A stretch of DNA of 64,000 nucleotides, from positions 30,884,145 to 30,948,144 of the forward strand of contig OW028574.1 in assembly GCA_932294295.1 (NCBI GenBank). Reading direction: 5' to 3'. Positions 23,004-36,800 of this stretch are shown in pieces; positions within the stretch are counted from its first letter, which is position 1; every line of letters starts with the position of its first letter. Position numbers and translations under genes: made by a program. This DNA is from Alitta virens. Taxonomy: Eukaryota; Annelida; Polychaeta; Phyllodocida; Nereididae. The notes beneath the pieces were generated by a model. It had not been told where the DNA came from. It saw nothing but the letters and a program-made list of their open reading frames with translations, and searched no databases.

Positions 23004-26000
23004 CTCCTACATGTGTTACTAAAGCAATGGCAAATGCTATTGTAAGTCTTTTTTTCTATTATATTTGTCCCTATCTTAACACAAAATGTCACTGAAGTGT
23101 ATTGCGCTTTGAAGATGGAGCCCTTGAAAGTCTCAGCTGTAATGGCATAGGTGGTGACACTTAAGTAGACCTAGCAGTTCTGCCTCTTTCATACAAAGTA
23201 GAGCCGTTAATGATTTCACGTCTTTTTAAAACGTCGTTGGATATACAGTGTAACACTCCCTCCAGATTGAGTTCTTTGTTTGATTTCTGCCTAATCCATC
23301 TATCAGATATTCTGAGACTATTCATGGATGGAGCTGAAGAATACATGGACAGTAGGGTGTGGCTGGTCCCCTTACTTCATCAGATTCAGCCAAACATGAG
23401 CCAAAGTGAGGTTATATGTATATAGTAAAATTGTGAAGGAAATTTCTGAGTAGGGTTAGGTGTGGCAGTTTTGAAATTAGTTTACTCTGTATTTTAATAT
23501 AAGCGATTATATAAAAAAAAACAAAAAACTAAGTACTTCTTTAAATAAAAATGATTTTGACATAAAATGTCCAAAAAAACCCTCCCCCAAACAATACTTG
23601 CATTGTCATTGGTTAAGAAATTAGTTGTGAACAGTGCTTATGTGTCATGAGTAAATTATTTTGTGAAATAATAAATACACTGCCTAATATCACACTATAG
23701 AGGTATTATCAGACAGACATGCAGTCACAGATGTTATGAATATAATGTTGATTTCAGCATTCCACGGCTCCATTGACTCAATGCGTGGTTTTTTTTTTTT
23801 TTAAACTGCTACACCTAAATCTTGTTCAAATTTAACAAAACCTGGTCAAAATAACGTTCATGATCAACCTCATCTAAAAAAAAAAAAAAGAAAAAATTCA
23901 GGCAGCCTTACTTAATTTATTTTTAATTTGAGGGGAACAGCAACATCCTATTGGACAGGTCTTCTAATTTCAACCAAGGGACTTTGGAAGTAATTCAATA
24001 TGGTTCCCCAAGGCACACAAATCACATCGCCCACAGATGCTGCTATGTGCATCTTTTTACATTTCATCACTTAAGAGGAAGGAAAACTATACGAAGCAAG
24101 CAGATCACGATACTTATTCCAAGGTTACAAATGAAATTCATCAGAAGCGCATCAAACTGAGTTGGCACTTCAACTCAAGTCTCTTCATATTCTGGGTGCA
24201 GTTTTCATTGAACACATGGCAGCGAGTGTTTTTCTTTCTGGAGTTTCCTCATCAAATGATTTAGCCGAAATATATATAGTTATATATATTTGCCTATAAT
24301 GTCGGCATAAGTTGACATTGGCACCGTAATGTGGAAACTTTGTGGTTATGACAGGAAGAATAAGATCAGTACTTACATGCACTGTAAAAAAGATTGTCTC
24401 AGTTCAGACAAATAATTATAGTCTGTCCTTAGACAATGATTTTCTAAGCCAACCAAAATACGTAATTGTTTGTTTGATTTAGACAATCAAGCCTTGGCCA
24501 AGGGAGTCAGTCTTGGCTGATTTTAAACAAAATGTTGAATGGACACAAGGGAAGCAATAATTTATCTAAAAAGAGAATATTTTGTTAAATTGTGGGATAC
24601 GTACATGAACATTTAAATGGTGTTAAGTAATAAGAAAAACAAGCCCCGTTGTTATTTGCATTTTATAGGACTGTACTGTACGTCATTCAACTTCCCAAAT
24701 TCCAGTTTTGTATATGCCCGGATGATAAATGTTATGAAACTGGATCCTATGTGAATGACCACCATGAAAATATAGTTACATGCATTCCTCATGTATAAAA
24801 CGCACTCAACAGATTATATAAAAAGCAAGTATTTCTGGAGTGTCTGGGGCAGGTATTTTGTGACAGTGGCAAGGAACAAAATCGGATTAATCCTAGCATC
24901 CCTTGAGATTGTCATGATACAGCGCATCCCTTTCAGATTCAGCAGCAGGGATGTGCGATGGAAGTATTGCGTGAAAGAAATTAAATTTCCAGGATTTCCT
25001 GGCCACTCAACAAGAAGAGCATCGACATACACTTAGGTTGAATATGATACTGCCAAGGCATCTAAATCTGCCAGGCATACAGCTACCAACAAGTGGTGCT
25101 CCTTGCCTCTCAGTGGGAATAGCAAAATGTCTGATTTAACTCCTTTAGCACATTCCAGTGCCGCAATATATGGACGCAGGTCTTGCCTAAAAAGCGGGTT
25201 AAGCTGCATAAAGTATAAGAGCGTCTACATGGCTAAAGATTCGGGAGCAAAAATTGACTTCAGAGTTGTGTTTCATGGGGCCACAAACAAGTCTTTAGAC
25301 TTACAGCAATATCTGACCCTGATTTTGAGTGAATGGTTTATGGGTAAAGCTATTGATTGGTTGTTGTCAAGTTAAAAGTTTCATTGATTTAGAAACAAGG
25401 AAAATGTAACCGTACCCAATGCTTATTGCTTTGTGATAGCAAACATAGTTCGTGACCTAGTTCTGATGTCATGTGAATGAGCACTTTGGGCTAAAACCTT
25501 GACCATTGCTCTTTTGAACAGAATGTTTTCTTTGGTCATTCAGCTTTTCATGAATACCCAAAGCAAGGAGTCCCTCAGACCTTGGATGACCGGTGCTCTA
25601 CCAAAAAAAAAAAAAAAATTAATTGCAATTTGTTCTGATTGCAACTTCAGTATGAGTAGTTGAGTACAAACGCATAAGAAGATATAACTTTATGAACTCG
25701 TCTATTCAACGGGAGTGTTTCTCTCTGTCAACCGTTTCATGCATGCAAACATTTTCATTGCCATTTATCGTGAAGGTTATCATAACAACGCAGACATCAC
25801 TTGATTCACTGGGTCACATGCACCAATTTCACAATATCCATAATGCAAAATATTCCATATGCAATGACACCTATCTTTATTTTATGAAAGACTTGCATAG
25901 TAATCCATTTTGGAGGGACTCAATATATCAACTACATGTCATGGACTGTGCAGAGTAATGGGTGAGGGTGAGGCTGTCAAAGATTGATGACCCAGGAATG

Positions 26001-26980
26001 AGACACAATTAGATTAACCTAACCAGGAGTGGAAGTTAGATGTAAACTTCTTTTGTCTACACTACGTATTGGTAGATTAAATGATCGACCTGTGGCGTTC
26101 CCCATTGTCTCGTAAGAAATATTTTATCCTCTTTGTTTTGATAACTGTAAAATTTTAATAATCTTTGTAACATCAATCTGTGTCTGTAATCTATTTGGCA
26201 CTGATATTTTTCACTTGTATGAACACGATCTAGACAAATGTCACAGCCACAATAGGTGAAATATTCGACCGTGGCAGTTGTCCACAGTGCAACGATGCCT
26301 CAAGCAAATGTGATAAACTGTAAACTGCCTGCCTGGCCATATATTCTGGACCCATATATATGAAAAGAAAAATGACTCGCTGAAGGCAGGAAATGTCTGA
26401 CAGCCCACTCGTTCTTCCCTCTCTCTTCTTTTTTCGCTCGTTTGAACAAACAACGTCTCAGAATCGTGTTTGCTAGGTCAACAGCCAGCATCAGCATTCT
26501 AGTTTAGTGTTCTCTCTCTCTTTGTTTTTGAAATAAAATATTCAAAATTGGGGCAATGGATGGTAAATTTCGCCCTCGACCAAGACCTTGAATGTTTGTC
26601 AAGCTCATCTAATGAATCCCTATTAACCCAGTTGACTGAAGCAGAATGGCAACCTAACGGATCTATCCTTGACCTCATTCAATGATTATCTAGGCTACTT
26701 GGCATTGCTGGAATACCCATCATTTACACAATGCTGTTCATGGTCAGTATTGGTTACTTTCCAAATACAACTACATAATATTCAAGGGCAACTGTCAAAT
26801 ATAGCAGTATATATTTCTGACTAACAGCAAATGCTACACCCGCTTGTAAAAGCTGTGAAAAGCTGTGTTGACAGCCCGCTGTTTCATCCTCATCATATTT
26901 TTGGATATTATACTACTCTATAGGATCTTACTATCCGGCTCATGACTTTCATGCCCTGTTGGTTCTTCGCCAATTACATG
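23004..26980. other. No recognisable gene; low-complexity stretches
   Basis: A-rich and T-rich runs at 23510-23600, 23790-23800 and 23875-23890. A possible short-element end 'cactgtaaaaaagattgtctcagttcagac' (in parts) is near 24378. Short frames at 23161-23425 and 26241-26453 overlap on both strands and look random. The only longer frame is 24791-25375. Confidence 0.45.
24791..25375 (+). CDS. Unrecognised ~195-codon frame with one internal stop
   Basis: One frame runs from 24791 to 25375 with a single stop at 25034-25036, reading VRWKYCVKEIKFPGFPGHST before it and CSLPLSGNSKMSDLTPLAHS after it. The composition is protein-like, but I recognise no domain and see no splice signals or partner exon. 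It may be a decayed mobile-element gene or chance. Confidence 0.2.
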
Positions 26981-26989
26981 TCAAAGTAG

Positions 26990-28600
26990 GCAACACCTCA
27001 GTCCTCAGATAAGAGAACAGGATCAAAGTACAGAAACGTCGACAACAGAATGAGAAAGGGGCTCAAAATAAAGTACTATGCCAAAAAAATTCAGAACCTT
27101 CGTAAAGGAAACCCAACAAGAGACATTAAAGAATTTGTGGGACCCAAGAAAAAATTAACAGCTTGCAAGCGCTTGAGGGGTGAACCTGTGTGATGGAAAT
27201 CTACAAGAACTAGCAGAACAGATAAAAATTGCATTTGAATAAGGGACTGCAGATATGGATGCCCTTAATAACCAAACGCCCAAATAATTATTGTATAATC
27301 TGCCAGAAAATTTCATCATATCTGAGCAGGACACAGCAAAGTCTCTCATGAAAATAAACACAAGAAATACCTTGATGGCTCCTGAAATCATGTGCATTAA
27401 CTTAAGCTCTTGTGATTAGCAACATGTGGAATACCAGTCTGTTGAAAGGGATAGTGCCCCGCAGTTGGAAAAATGGGGATATATTCCCGCTGGCCAAGGT
27501 CATATTACCCAAGGTCAAATTACCCAGAGATGTCACAAAACATCTGCACTCTCCCCACAACTGTCGAAATGTCTACAACAGTTTCCAAAGAAATGGAAAT
27601 TAGACAGCATACTACCACTACTGTAACAGCCCTGTCCCACCTTATCCTCGAATGGTTTACGGCTCTAGACGAAACTTCGGCAGGTTGGATCACAACATTG
27701 TCATCAGATAGCTGTCAAACATGGATGTCCCACCGATTTTTATCAGATGGCTGAGGTCCTTCCTCGCAGAAGGGACACGACAAGTCAAGATTGGGAATAT
27801 TCACTCAGAATCAATACAAGTCAAGGGTGGTGTGCGCCAAGGCACACTGCTAGGGCCGGTCACTTTCTTAGCCCATATTGATGACCTCTGTCCTCCATGC
27901 AATACAATCAAATAAATGAATGACACTATTGTGTGGGAAATATGTAATGCATCTGGCCAAAAAAGCGATATCCAGACTGCTGTATGCGGATGATGTAATG
28001 AGGAGCAGTCAAAACAACATGAGACTGCATATTGATAAAACCAAAGAATTGGTGATCTACTTTGGTAGGAAAGACCTTGACCAATCCTTGATGGTAAAGA
28101 ATGACTTCCCTTCAAACTCCTTGGACTGACTTTAAATGATAAACTGGCATGGAAAGATCATGTGCAAGTGATGTGCACTTAGGCATGCCAGCTACTTTAT
28201 TTTCTAAGAGAGCAGGTGTTTCCATTGAGTAAATGCTGCAAGTATTCTGCTCAACTATGTCCGTTCCTTATTGGAATATGCGTGTACTGTGTGACATCCA
28301 GGTCTAACCAAAATTGAGAGCAACAGTATTGAGGACATCCAAAGACTAACTATGAAAATGATAAATCCTGATGTATGGCACCAGGGACAGCAAGACTAAA
28401 GACTCTTGCAGAGCGGAGAGACAATCACTACAAGTTTTAATGTCATTCAAAAGGATGAGCATGTATTAAACTGTTTGCTACCCCCAAAAAGTACAAAACA
28501 CCACTATCAAGGACAAACAGGGTGAAGAAATCTCCCATTAACTATGGACGCTTTACCTATCAGTGACTTTTCTCTCAGACTTTCATTTAAAACTTTTTGA
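26990..28600 (+). pseudogene. LINE C: heavily decayed reverse transcriptase
   Basis: Fragments in several frames give the normal order of a non-LTR RT. MWNTSLLKGIVPRSWKNGDI then FPLAKV (27426-27500) is the 'SLxxGxVPxxWKxAxIxPxxK' block. SFLAEGTRQVKIGNIHSESI followed by GGVRQGTLLGP and IDDL (27750-27890) covers the PQGxxLGP box, changed to RQGTLLGP. NNMRLHIDKTKELVIYFGRK (28014-28073) follows. Reading then degrades through the expected post-RT region to about 28500. The catalytic (Y/F)ADD box is not intact. Many stops and frameshifts make this the oldest LINE in the window. It is CR1-like by style, with a (TTAC)-type tail downstream. Confidence 0.85.
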
Positions 28601-28709
28601 CCATACTTTACAAATACCTTATAATAAATTAACATTTCATTTTAATCATATTTTATACTTTTCTTGTCAATCTTTTCGATCAATTGTATGATTGATGGTC
28701 ATGAGTATA

Positions 28710-28767
28710 TCTACTTACTTACTTTACTTTACTTATTTTACATACTTTACCTACTTACTTACTTACA
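28710..28767 (+). repeat. (TTAC)n / (TTTAC)n tail of LINE C
   Basis: A run of ttac and tttac units about 100 bp beyond the last LINE-like coding sequence. The motif is the same as in the LINE A tail, suggesting related 3' ends. Confidence 0.7.
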
Positions 28768-29103
28768 CCAGACCAGGCTGCCCAAACGCTTACATACAGC
28801 AGTGGAAACGGTATTTGTCATTTCCATTTCGGCTTCACAAGACTTCTGATGATATTTTTATCATCTTTTTTTTTTCTTCTCTCTTTTAACCAGTTCTAAT
28901 CTAGCTACATTAGATCGTACACAAACGTTTTTCTTTCATTACACAAAAATGTGTTAGTTTCCAATTTGCTGTTTTCCTGAACACAGTGTCTTGCTAGCAT
29001 GGAAGTATGAAATAGATACAGTTCATAGAAGCTTGTGTACATATCATCAGCGAAACGCTACTTCAGTTTCTCTACACCACATCTGAACTACCAGAGTTAG
29101 CCA

Positions 29104-29250
29104 TGGGCACTTTAGATGTGGCTCTGTCCAGCTAAGCTGTTGTGGCCATTGTTCAGCATGCCTGTCCAGTGACCAGTCTACTATAAGCTGCTCGCGACCA
29201 ATAGACTTGCTTTCCACACTCCGCTTAAGCCTAATGACATGGTAATGAAG
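29104..29250 (+). repeat. ~147-bp young repeat (inverted partner at 60235-60381)
   Basis: About 97% identical by eye to the reverse complement of 60235-60381, with shared text such as gtccagctaagctgttgtgg and gcatgcctgtccagtgacc. A partial third piece, agctaagctgttgtggccat, is at 29383. No coding role. Confidence 0.85.
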
Positions 29251-31994
29251 AAGGTAATTGGTGGGCACGGTAGTCTTCCCTCACAGGCTAATCACTCACA
29301 GTAAAGTAAATAGGTGTTATCAAAGCACCAGATCAGTTTATGCAGATCAACATAGAAACGTTTATTTGGTGAGATATTCCAGCTAAGCTGTTGTGGCCAT
29401 TTTCTTGCTAGCATGGTTTAGGCTCGGTAATGTCTAATTCAAAGTGCAGAAATAGGTGTGCTTGGGACTTTTCCCGTGGAATTTACTTGATCTTTTGCGG
29501 CATTATGATGAACATTCTTCAAAGTAACCTTTGAAACATTCATTATGCTACGAACGCCACTGTCACAGCCCTCAATCAGATATAGGTCTAATCTGCACAT
29601 ACCTCTTTCTGACTGCATAATGGGACGCTTAACTGCAACCAAAGCCATCCTTTAGCCATGCCAAATATACTTTCCTTCTTTCTGGAGCCTCCCAATACAC
29701 CATGTGCCTGTTATGATTGTATAATATGCGCCTCTAACTTGTATATCATCTGAATATTGTGGCGCCAGTATGTCTTCTAGACCATGTAGATGCTGATTAG
29801 ACTGCGTGGTGTCTACGTTATACGTCCTTTATGATAATTTAATGAAATTCTTTCTTCGGACATTGTCAGGGTTGTGCAAGATAATTCCGAACTTTTGATG
29901 GATGTGATACTGTGATAGTCCATTAAAAACAGCAGAATAATAAAGTGGCAGGCGAGGGCACTAAACATCTTTTTGACTAAGAACTTAGCGATTCTAAGGT
30001 GTCTGGGATGATTGACCTTCCCGCCCCCATTAGCTGTTTTTGACCAGCAAGTTAGTGAGGATTATCGGATAATTTAGTCAGCCAGAGTATACACTCTAAG
30101 AAATAAAGGTACAACGAGGTTTTTAGAGCACCCATGGGTGCTGAGAACTACCCCATAGGTTCTTCGTCTATGTTGAGGAATTTTGTCTCCACCAAGCCCT
30201 GAAGAACTGCCTTAGAGGTATTAAGCTCAGCTTCAATCTACAAAAACTGAGAAGGAGTGAGATTTATGGTCAGCTACGAGTCTCTAAGGCTAAAAAAGAC
30301 AGTGATGTATATCCATTCTAGACAAGCCAAAATATCTTAAATTGGTCAAAATGTCTACACGTTTCTAAAATGTTAGCTGCTTTGACTGACAGTCCTCCCC
30401 GAGAGATATTCTATATCGGTACAGTAGTGTTTGAAATATACTTGACTCAAACTAACCTTTTCATAGCTCAGAGTTATTATAGAAATAGTGGTATTGACAA
30501 GATGGCCGCAGTAAAGCCTTTAAAATGCTGTTGTTGTGGAAACAACATGGAGAAATGTTTGAATTTGCCACACGCTCAATTCTAGTTTCTGAAATCAACA
30601 ATTATCAAAATTTAATGAAGTGAAAGTTGACAGCTGGTGGAATTTCTATGGAGAATAACATCAGCTGAATTACTTAGTATTAAAATCACGAAATGCAATT
30701 TAGATATTTTGGAAACTCGTCTTCAGTTACTTTGGTTGTTTCGTGACAGATGCGATGTAATGCTAGAACTAATTCTACTAATTGGTCAAATAATATTTGC
30801 TAATAATTATTTATGCATTCTTCATTGTGCTGTTCTGCCACGGAAATGCTTTGACTCCACTGTGTATCACCAAAGCAACAGTTACTTGGGACTTCCGGAG
30901 TTTTCTCACGTCACGCTGAGTCTGATTGTATTAAGTGTGCAAAAAGGAAGTATAAGAGGTGTCATGAAGATATGCATCTCAGATTACACGAATTACCTTT
31001 AACAGAGTAGCTGTCACTTCTCTCATGCACAGCAATGATCCCAGAATGCCAAGTTTGGTTGCAAGAAACTTTGAGGTCATAGTTCTGTAATGATGTAGAT
31101 TTAAAAAAAAAAGCATTATACGGCCAGCTATTGGAGCTAAATCAATAAATGATGCATCCGAAAACAGAAGCACCAGGTCCTGTATAATTCTATGTTTCTC
31201 GGAAAGTCCAAGAAAATGAATGGCCGTCAAGTGTTGACCTCAGATGTGTTTGCTGCTTCTATTAAGGCCCAATATTGCCTTATTTAGGAGACAGAGGGCA
31301 CATGAAGCAACTTCTATGCCCAGTCATGGCCAGCCTTTGTGAGGGGAAATGTATCAATTACTTCCTTATCCTGAAGTGGCATTGGCAGTAACAGCCACAC
31401 AAGCCATACAAGCATAGAGGGTGTTATGTTGATCATGACTTCTTTCTCGGTTAGGTGTACTGATTTGACCAAAATATACCCTGCCTCCATGATATAACTG
31501 TGGGTAATATAAGACCGATAACATCTTGTAAAGATAAGCACTGCTAAAAATGGAAAATACCGGATAACATTCCACATTGGTTCAGTTCAATGTTGTCTTG
31601 GTTTAGCATGGTAGCAGGAAACCATCATTTGCTAAATTACTCAACATTTGAATTAAAAAATACACTGCCAGTTTATTTCTCAAGCCCAGAGTTCCTCTGG
31701 CCGACGTCACCAAGGCAGGATCAATGCCTGGCTACATTGGGAGTTTGCGTTGAAGTTATCTGTTTGATTAATATACTGCAAGAGACTATCGCTTGAAACC
31801 TGCAACCTGTTCTATGGCTTGCTTTTCACAATTTTCTTTTTTGTCGTTCACTAGAAACAATTACTCTTGAAAGCTAATGGCCTGTGCACTAATGGAACCT
31901 TCATAATGCCAGCACCTTACGTCTTTATAATTGGACTAAAAATGTCGGTTGGAGATATTTTTGGAATAGGCTGGCATGGTAATTCAATGAAAAC
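29251..31994. other. No gene seen; possible short-element fragments
   Basis: Short frames only (for example 30637-31002, which lacks recognisable motifs). 'acactctaagaaataaaggt' at about 30092 looks like the end of a small inverted element. The stretch 31320-31450 is a diverged relative of the repeat at 13437-13632. Confidence 0.45.
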
Positions 31995-32215
31995 TGTTTT
32001 TTCTTCTTGTGAATGTCTCAATGCTGCTGGGTCGGAAGCTGAGTCAGCCTATATGACCAGCTGCCTGAAGCAGGCGTAATGATGAGATGATAAGGCTTGG
32101 AGACTACACCATGTTACTCATGTACCTCATGGTTAACGTCTCATGCGATCGACATTCAGATGGTCATGATGAAGAGTACCCAGGCGAGGGATGGAACCCT
32201 GGATCCTGGACTTCA
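31995..32215 (-). repeat. SINE-like repeat with B-box-like motif
   Basis: On the minus strand GGGTTCCATCCC (about 32186-32197) resembles a B box. Downstream comes gtagtctccaagccttatca, then cctgcttcaggcagctggtcatataggctgac (in parts). The latter text recurs at 43311-43410 and 58674-58760 on the plus strand, defining a family. Confidence 0.6.
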
Positions 32216-32689
32216 AAAGAATTGTTCTTTCACTCTCCTAAACATTGCATTTTATTATGCTGCACACTATAGCATTACCTGATGTGTCAGCTGTTTTAAA
32301 AGCATATGCTGCTTTTCTCCGTATGATTTTCGTATCAATTTCCTATACAGTTGAAGAAGCTGTCTTACAACCACATCCAACAACCAGGGCCTTGACTAAT
32401 TATCATTCAAATTGTTGCTATATAAATAGATTCACAATCTTTATATTTAACAATATTTATGAAAATTTTTTTTTTTAAATTTAGGTTGCTGATTTCTCGG
32501 TAAATAGCACCTCGCTTATGCTTTGTATAATTGAACAAATCCATCAATACAGGAAACCGTTGTCATTGTCACTGTCATGTTTGCTAAATTTAGTTATTGA
32601 GATATTATAGCAATAGTGGATGGTAAGGAGCCCAACATTACATTGAGTAGTAAACTAATAATTTATCAATATTAATTAATGATAATTTG

Positions 32690-32880
32690 GTCTAGATTCT
32701 CCCGCCTCCCACATAAGGACTGAAACAAGGCCAGCAGGATTTCTATCTCTCAGGAACCACTCAGGAGTTTTTATTCTTGGGACGACTGAAGAAAAAGCAT
32801 TGGTCCTTCCAGGAAATTACTTTCTCAGCTACCTTATCCATGGAAACAATGCGATCGTGACCAGACAATGCATGGGAAAC
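32690..32880 (-). repeat. Inverted partial copy of the 6.1/8.8-kb repeat
   Basis: Carries agcaggatttctatctctca, ttattcttgggacgactgaa, ccaggaaattactttctcag and ttgtttcc-type text on the opposite strand to 7440-7560 and 10790-10935. Confidence 0.8.
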
Positions 32881-34632
32881 AATGGGCTGACTATAATACA
32901 GTGCCCTCTGTATATGACAGAAGTAACTACATATGTAGCATGTTAGGATTCAGTGGTGCGCCAGAAAAGAAACATCCAACATAGGATAGAATATGTTCCA
33001 TTTCAATGTCCGGCATTATTGTATAGGCATCAAATGGCTCTTACAGCTGCACAAAGGATGTTTCTCTACAATTAGATGGAACACTGACACCGAGGAATTG
33101 TTTAATACTGAACTATCTCTGGTGATAATTGGTGTTATCACTCAGTTGATTTTGAAATATGTTGCAGCCTACATTCACTCAAGGTTCAAGAACTTACTTT
33201 TCACAAACTTTTCTCTCACTTTTTTTGTTCATGCCATAATTCTTTGTCGTTGCCTCATTTTGCTGGAAACATTTTCCCATGACACCTGCCACTCAGGCCT
33301 GCCAGCTTTAATGGAACTAGAAAGCTTACACTGGTATAATGGGTGCTTCCCATGCCTCCATAATGCAACTGCGACAACCTCCATATCATTCTCACCACAA
33401 AAATACCTGATGTAACAAGGTATCAACACCGATTCGTTCTTGCTAAGAAATATCGCAATCATTTTCATCACCTTTCCAGTGTTTTGTGTTAGGTCAGTTT
33501 GTAGTTTTTTTTAACTTTTATACAGTTTATGAATATTCTTTTTTTTTATACTTTTTTTATTCACGCTTATGTACATAACAACATTGTTTAGGATTATCAA
33601 ACTCTATGTAACAGCCCTTCCTTCATCATGTGCTTGGCTTTAATGATCATGAAATTTTTGTATTTTTTCTGCAAACGGTATTATTTTTTTGCATGGGTGT
33701 GGCACCACCAACCTCTCTTACGACTTCGTGCACACTGGTATCTCCATTTAGAGATAACTTGTACATTTCTATGTTTGTTTTTATTTTTTAACTATATAAA
33801 ATACAAAAAAGCAATGAAGTCGTGATATTTTGCATGAACTTTAGCCTCAAGTGTTAAAGCCAATTTTTGTGATTTTCCTCCATAGTGATAAGCCAGGCTT
33901 TATTTCAAAGATAACTGCCCTTCTAAAACATGACTTTCATATAGACAAGCTGTGTACTAATGTTATAGATATTTTACTCTTTACAAGGATACATTTGGAG
34001 ACAAATACATCCTGCAAGGTTTTAGTCAAGGTTTAATAATAGTTTAATCATCAGTTGACACAAGGTAATTCCCAGTAGTTAACCTTTGTATATTGTGGAG
34101 GATTTGGATATTCATTGTGTCCCCACAGGTTTTGTTTTTTTAAGTTTTACTATTGTACATTTTTTGCCATTTAAATATTTGACGTCAGTTGTTGGTAATG
34201 CTCTTTTATGCAAAATATTAATTTGTTTTTTGTTTTATTTGTATTTAAGATTCACCAGTCACATGGTCAGCCCGCTGCGTGAATAAATGTGGTGCAAAAC
34301 ACTCTGATTGTCCGTCCCATACATATATCCTTACTGCATACGACAAAGCCTTCTCTATGGCAACAAAGTCTTGAAGTGGCCCATTATTTCAGTATTATGG
34401 TAATTATACACCATGGCTAAGCCATCCCGGACATAAAAGGGTTGATAGGCTTGGACAGTTATGGTTTCAGGAAAAGCTTCGGGAAATGTTTACATGGATA
34501 CAAAAATGTGACATTATCATTGCTCTGGAAATGTGATATAAGCGAGTCTACCTTCCCGTGGATGGGGCCGTTTACATGCCCTGGCATAGATATTGCGCAC
34601 AACAAAGCACTAGTTTACAGCAGATCGCTCAG
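32881..34632. other. No recognisable gene
   Basis: T-rich sequence at 33490-33570 and 33640-33800. The frame at 32993-33415 (140 codons) has no recognisable motif and mixed hydrophobic content, and I treat it as chance. Confidence 0.4.
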
Positions 34633-34752
34633 ACTTGGATACTAAACTTCAGACTACGTCATGTATATTCAGGACTTCCATTGGCTACTGAAGGTATTCC
34701 CTGAACCGATGGGATTCCTGCATTCATATGACGTCATCTGCAACAAACATTG
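34633..34752. mobile_element. Palindromic CRE/CCAAT element, copy 1
   Basis: Starts acttggatactaaacttcag, has ATTGGCT in the left half and tATGACGTCATCTG in the right. The outer right arm is lost. See the family described at 37951-38068. Confidence 0.65.
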
Positions 34753-36720
34753 GTAATACGACTTTTCTATTATGGGTCTTTGGCATGCTACAAAATTAAG
34801 GTCCGCAGAATACCCTTGAGACATTCTTGACTTCGGGTCCATGTCAAACACACACTATTTATCATATAAATCAGACATATTAATCAACTCTGAGACTCAG
34901 AGGCTTTAGATATTTCAAACGAAACATACTGACTCAAGTATCTTTCTAATGCTATGTTTTTTTGGGTTTTTTTTTTTTTTGCTTTGTCCCAGCATAAAAT
35001 GGCATTTGTAGGAACCAGAGGGTACACGTTCTGCAACTTTATGCTCGGTCATTGCCAGTCTTTGTGAGAGGAAAATATATCAATTACTTCTCAGTCCAGA
35101 AGTAGCATCCACAGAATCATCCACACGGAGAAACCGGCTGACCTGTTGGTTTAGATTTCTTGCTTCGTCAAATACTGAACACTCAAGCAAAGGCTCTAGT
35201 AAATAGGGTCGAGATTTGGCTCCAAACTAATCAATCAGTAGAGACCCAAACATTAAATTTAAATTAGTTGACCTTGCCGTGACATGGCCTGACCACTGCC
35301 CCTGGCCAATGAGGTCAACTCCTTTTTATATACTTCAGTTGAAGATGTACACGCCTTCCCACTCCATATGAGTGAATGTCATATACTGTGTACTGCGGAC
35401 AAGCCCATCTAACTGTTGCTGTTAGGTTTGACAGCTCTGACCACGTGAGCTACATGAATACATTATGATAATACCTCAATCTTGCTTGATTTGCCTGGGG
35501 TACCTTGCGTGGGTGATCCTGAGCTGAGCAGAATAGAACACTCCATCATGAGAAGAGATCAGCACTTGATACTGTCCTGCAAACAAACAGGTTGAGACAG
35601 TCATACAATAAAGTTATATTGTCAAAACATTAAAGTGTGCACCCTGAGAAATGGTTCATATAATGTTCCTAAAAAATGTTTGCCAGGATATTTTGATCAG
35701 ACTGAACATAGAAAACCTTAGACAGTAGAGTCGTTGAAGTTTCGACAGCTGTCCTAATTATACAAACTTGAGTTCTCTATAAACTGTATTAGAGTACGTT
35801 GTTCTGATTACATTTATTACATTTGGTGAAATAACATTAGCTATGTATAGATCTGTCTACCACCATCTCTTGTATGGTAGATTGTGCTTGGAAATACTTC
35901 AGAACAGTTTCGGTTGATGTGATGGATTGCTAGTCACCATTACTCAACATCAGCAATCCATCACTTACATCTCATGACAAGACTCCACCAAACCTTCTAC
36001 TTTCCTCAGCAGAAATACAAATACCCTTGAAAGCTAATGGTACTTTTACCGAATCATAAAATGGTACTTTTTATGGAATCATAAAACCATATGACGTGGT
36101 AAGTGTGTATGATAGAGTAACAGTTAATGTTGTTTCCTGAAGTTCAGTCACCCAATTGCAGTCATACCACTTGATATAGAAGAAAAACATATTTATTTTA
36201 CAAGCTATTGTAGGTTTTACCCATTTGGTTTTAGTTATCTTATTTTAGTATATTTTCTTTTTATTACTGCTTTTAATTTATAACAGGGTCACTTAGTAAA
36301 AGAGCTTTTGCTCAAAATGTTGTTACCTCCATAAATATATTTTAATAATAAATAAATATATAAATTTATAGAGATTACCTGGATGCATCCACGAGTAAAT
36401 TTTATTGTGGCCACAATTGGGTTATTTCAGTTTAAGCAAGACAACAAAGTCAGTGTTAGATGGTTAACCATGAAGATTCTAATGTTCTATTTGCTGCTAC
36501 ATCCATTTGTACAGACCTAAACAGGCCATATGTTTCTTGGCAGTAATGGACTTGTCACCTATACAGTTCTTTCAAGTCGTGTCTTATAGCAAGTGAACCT
36601 ACTTGCAAGGTCGACCCTATTGTTATGTACCAACTTCCACAGCACTAATTCTCTTTTACTCGCTTTTCAATGAATGGATGCCACGCAATATGGCTGCCAT
36701 ACCATACTCTGTATATTGCA
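34753..36720. other. No gene seen
   Basis: Contains a diverged copy of the 13437-type repeat at about 35045-35200. An AT-rich stretch ending aataataaataaatatata at 36345 could be the 3' end of an old retroelement. No coding frame is convincing. Confidence 0.4.
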
Positions 36721-36721
36721 T

Positions 36722-36800
36722 TTTTATCAAAAGAAAGAAAGAACAAGAGAAGGAAAGAACGAGAGAAGAGAAAAAAAAGAGAGAGAAAGAAAGAAAGACA
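36722..36800. repeat. Purine-rich GAAA/GAGA tract
   Basis: About 80 bp almost entirely A and G on the plus strand. The lysine/glutamate-rich frames across it are artefacts. Confidence 0.95.

Noticed and set aside
30637..31002. 121-codon frame as a gene
   Set aside because: No motif, no splice context, no homologous copy in the window.
32993..33415. 140-codon frame as a gene
   Set aside because: No domain, T-rich surroundings, overlapping frame on the other strand.
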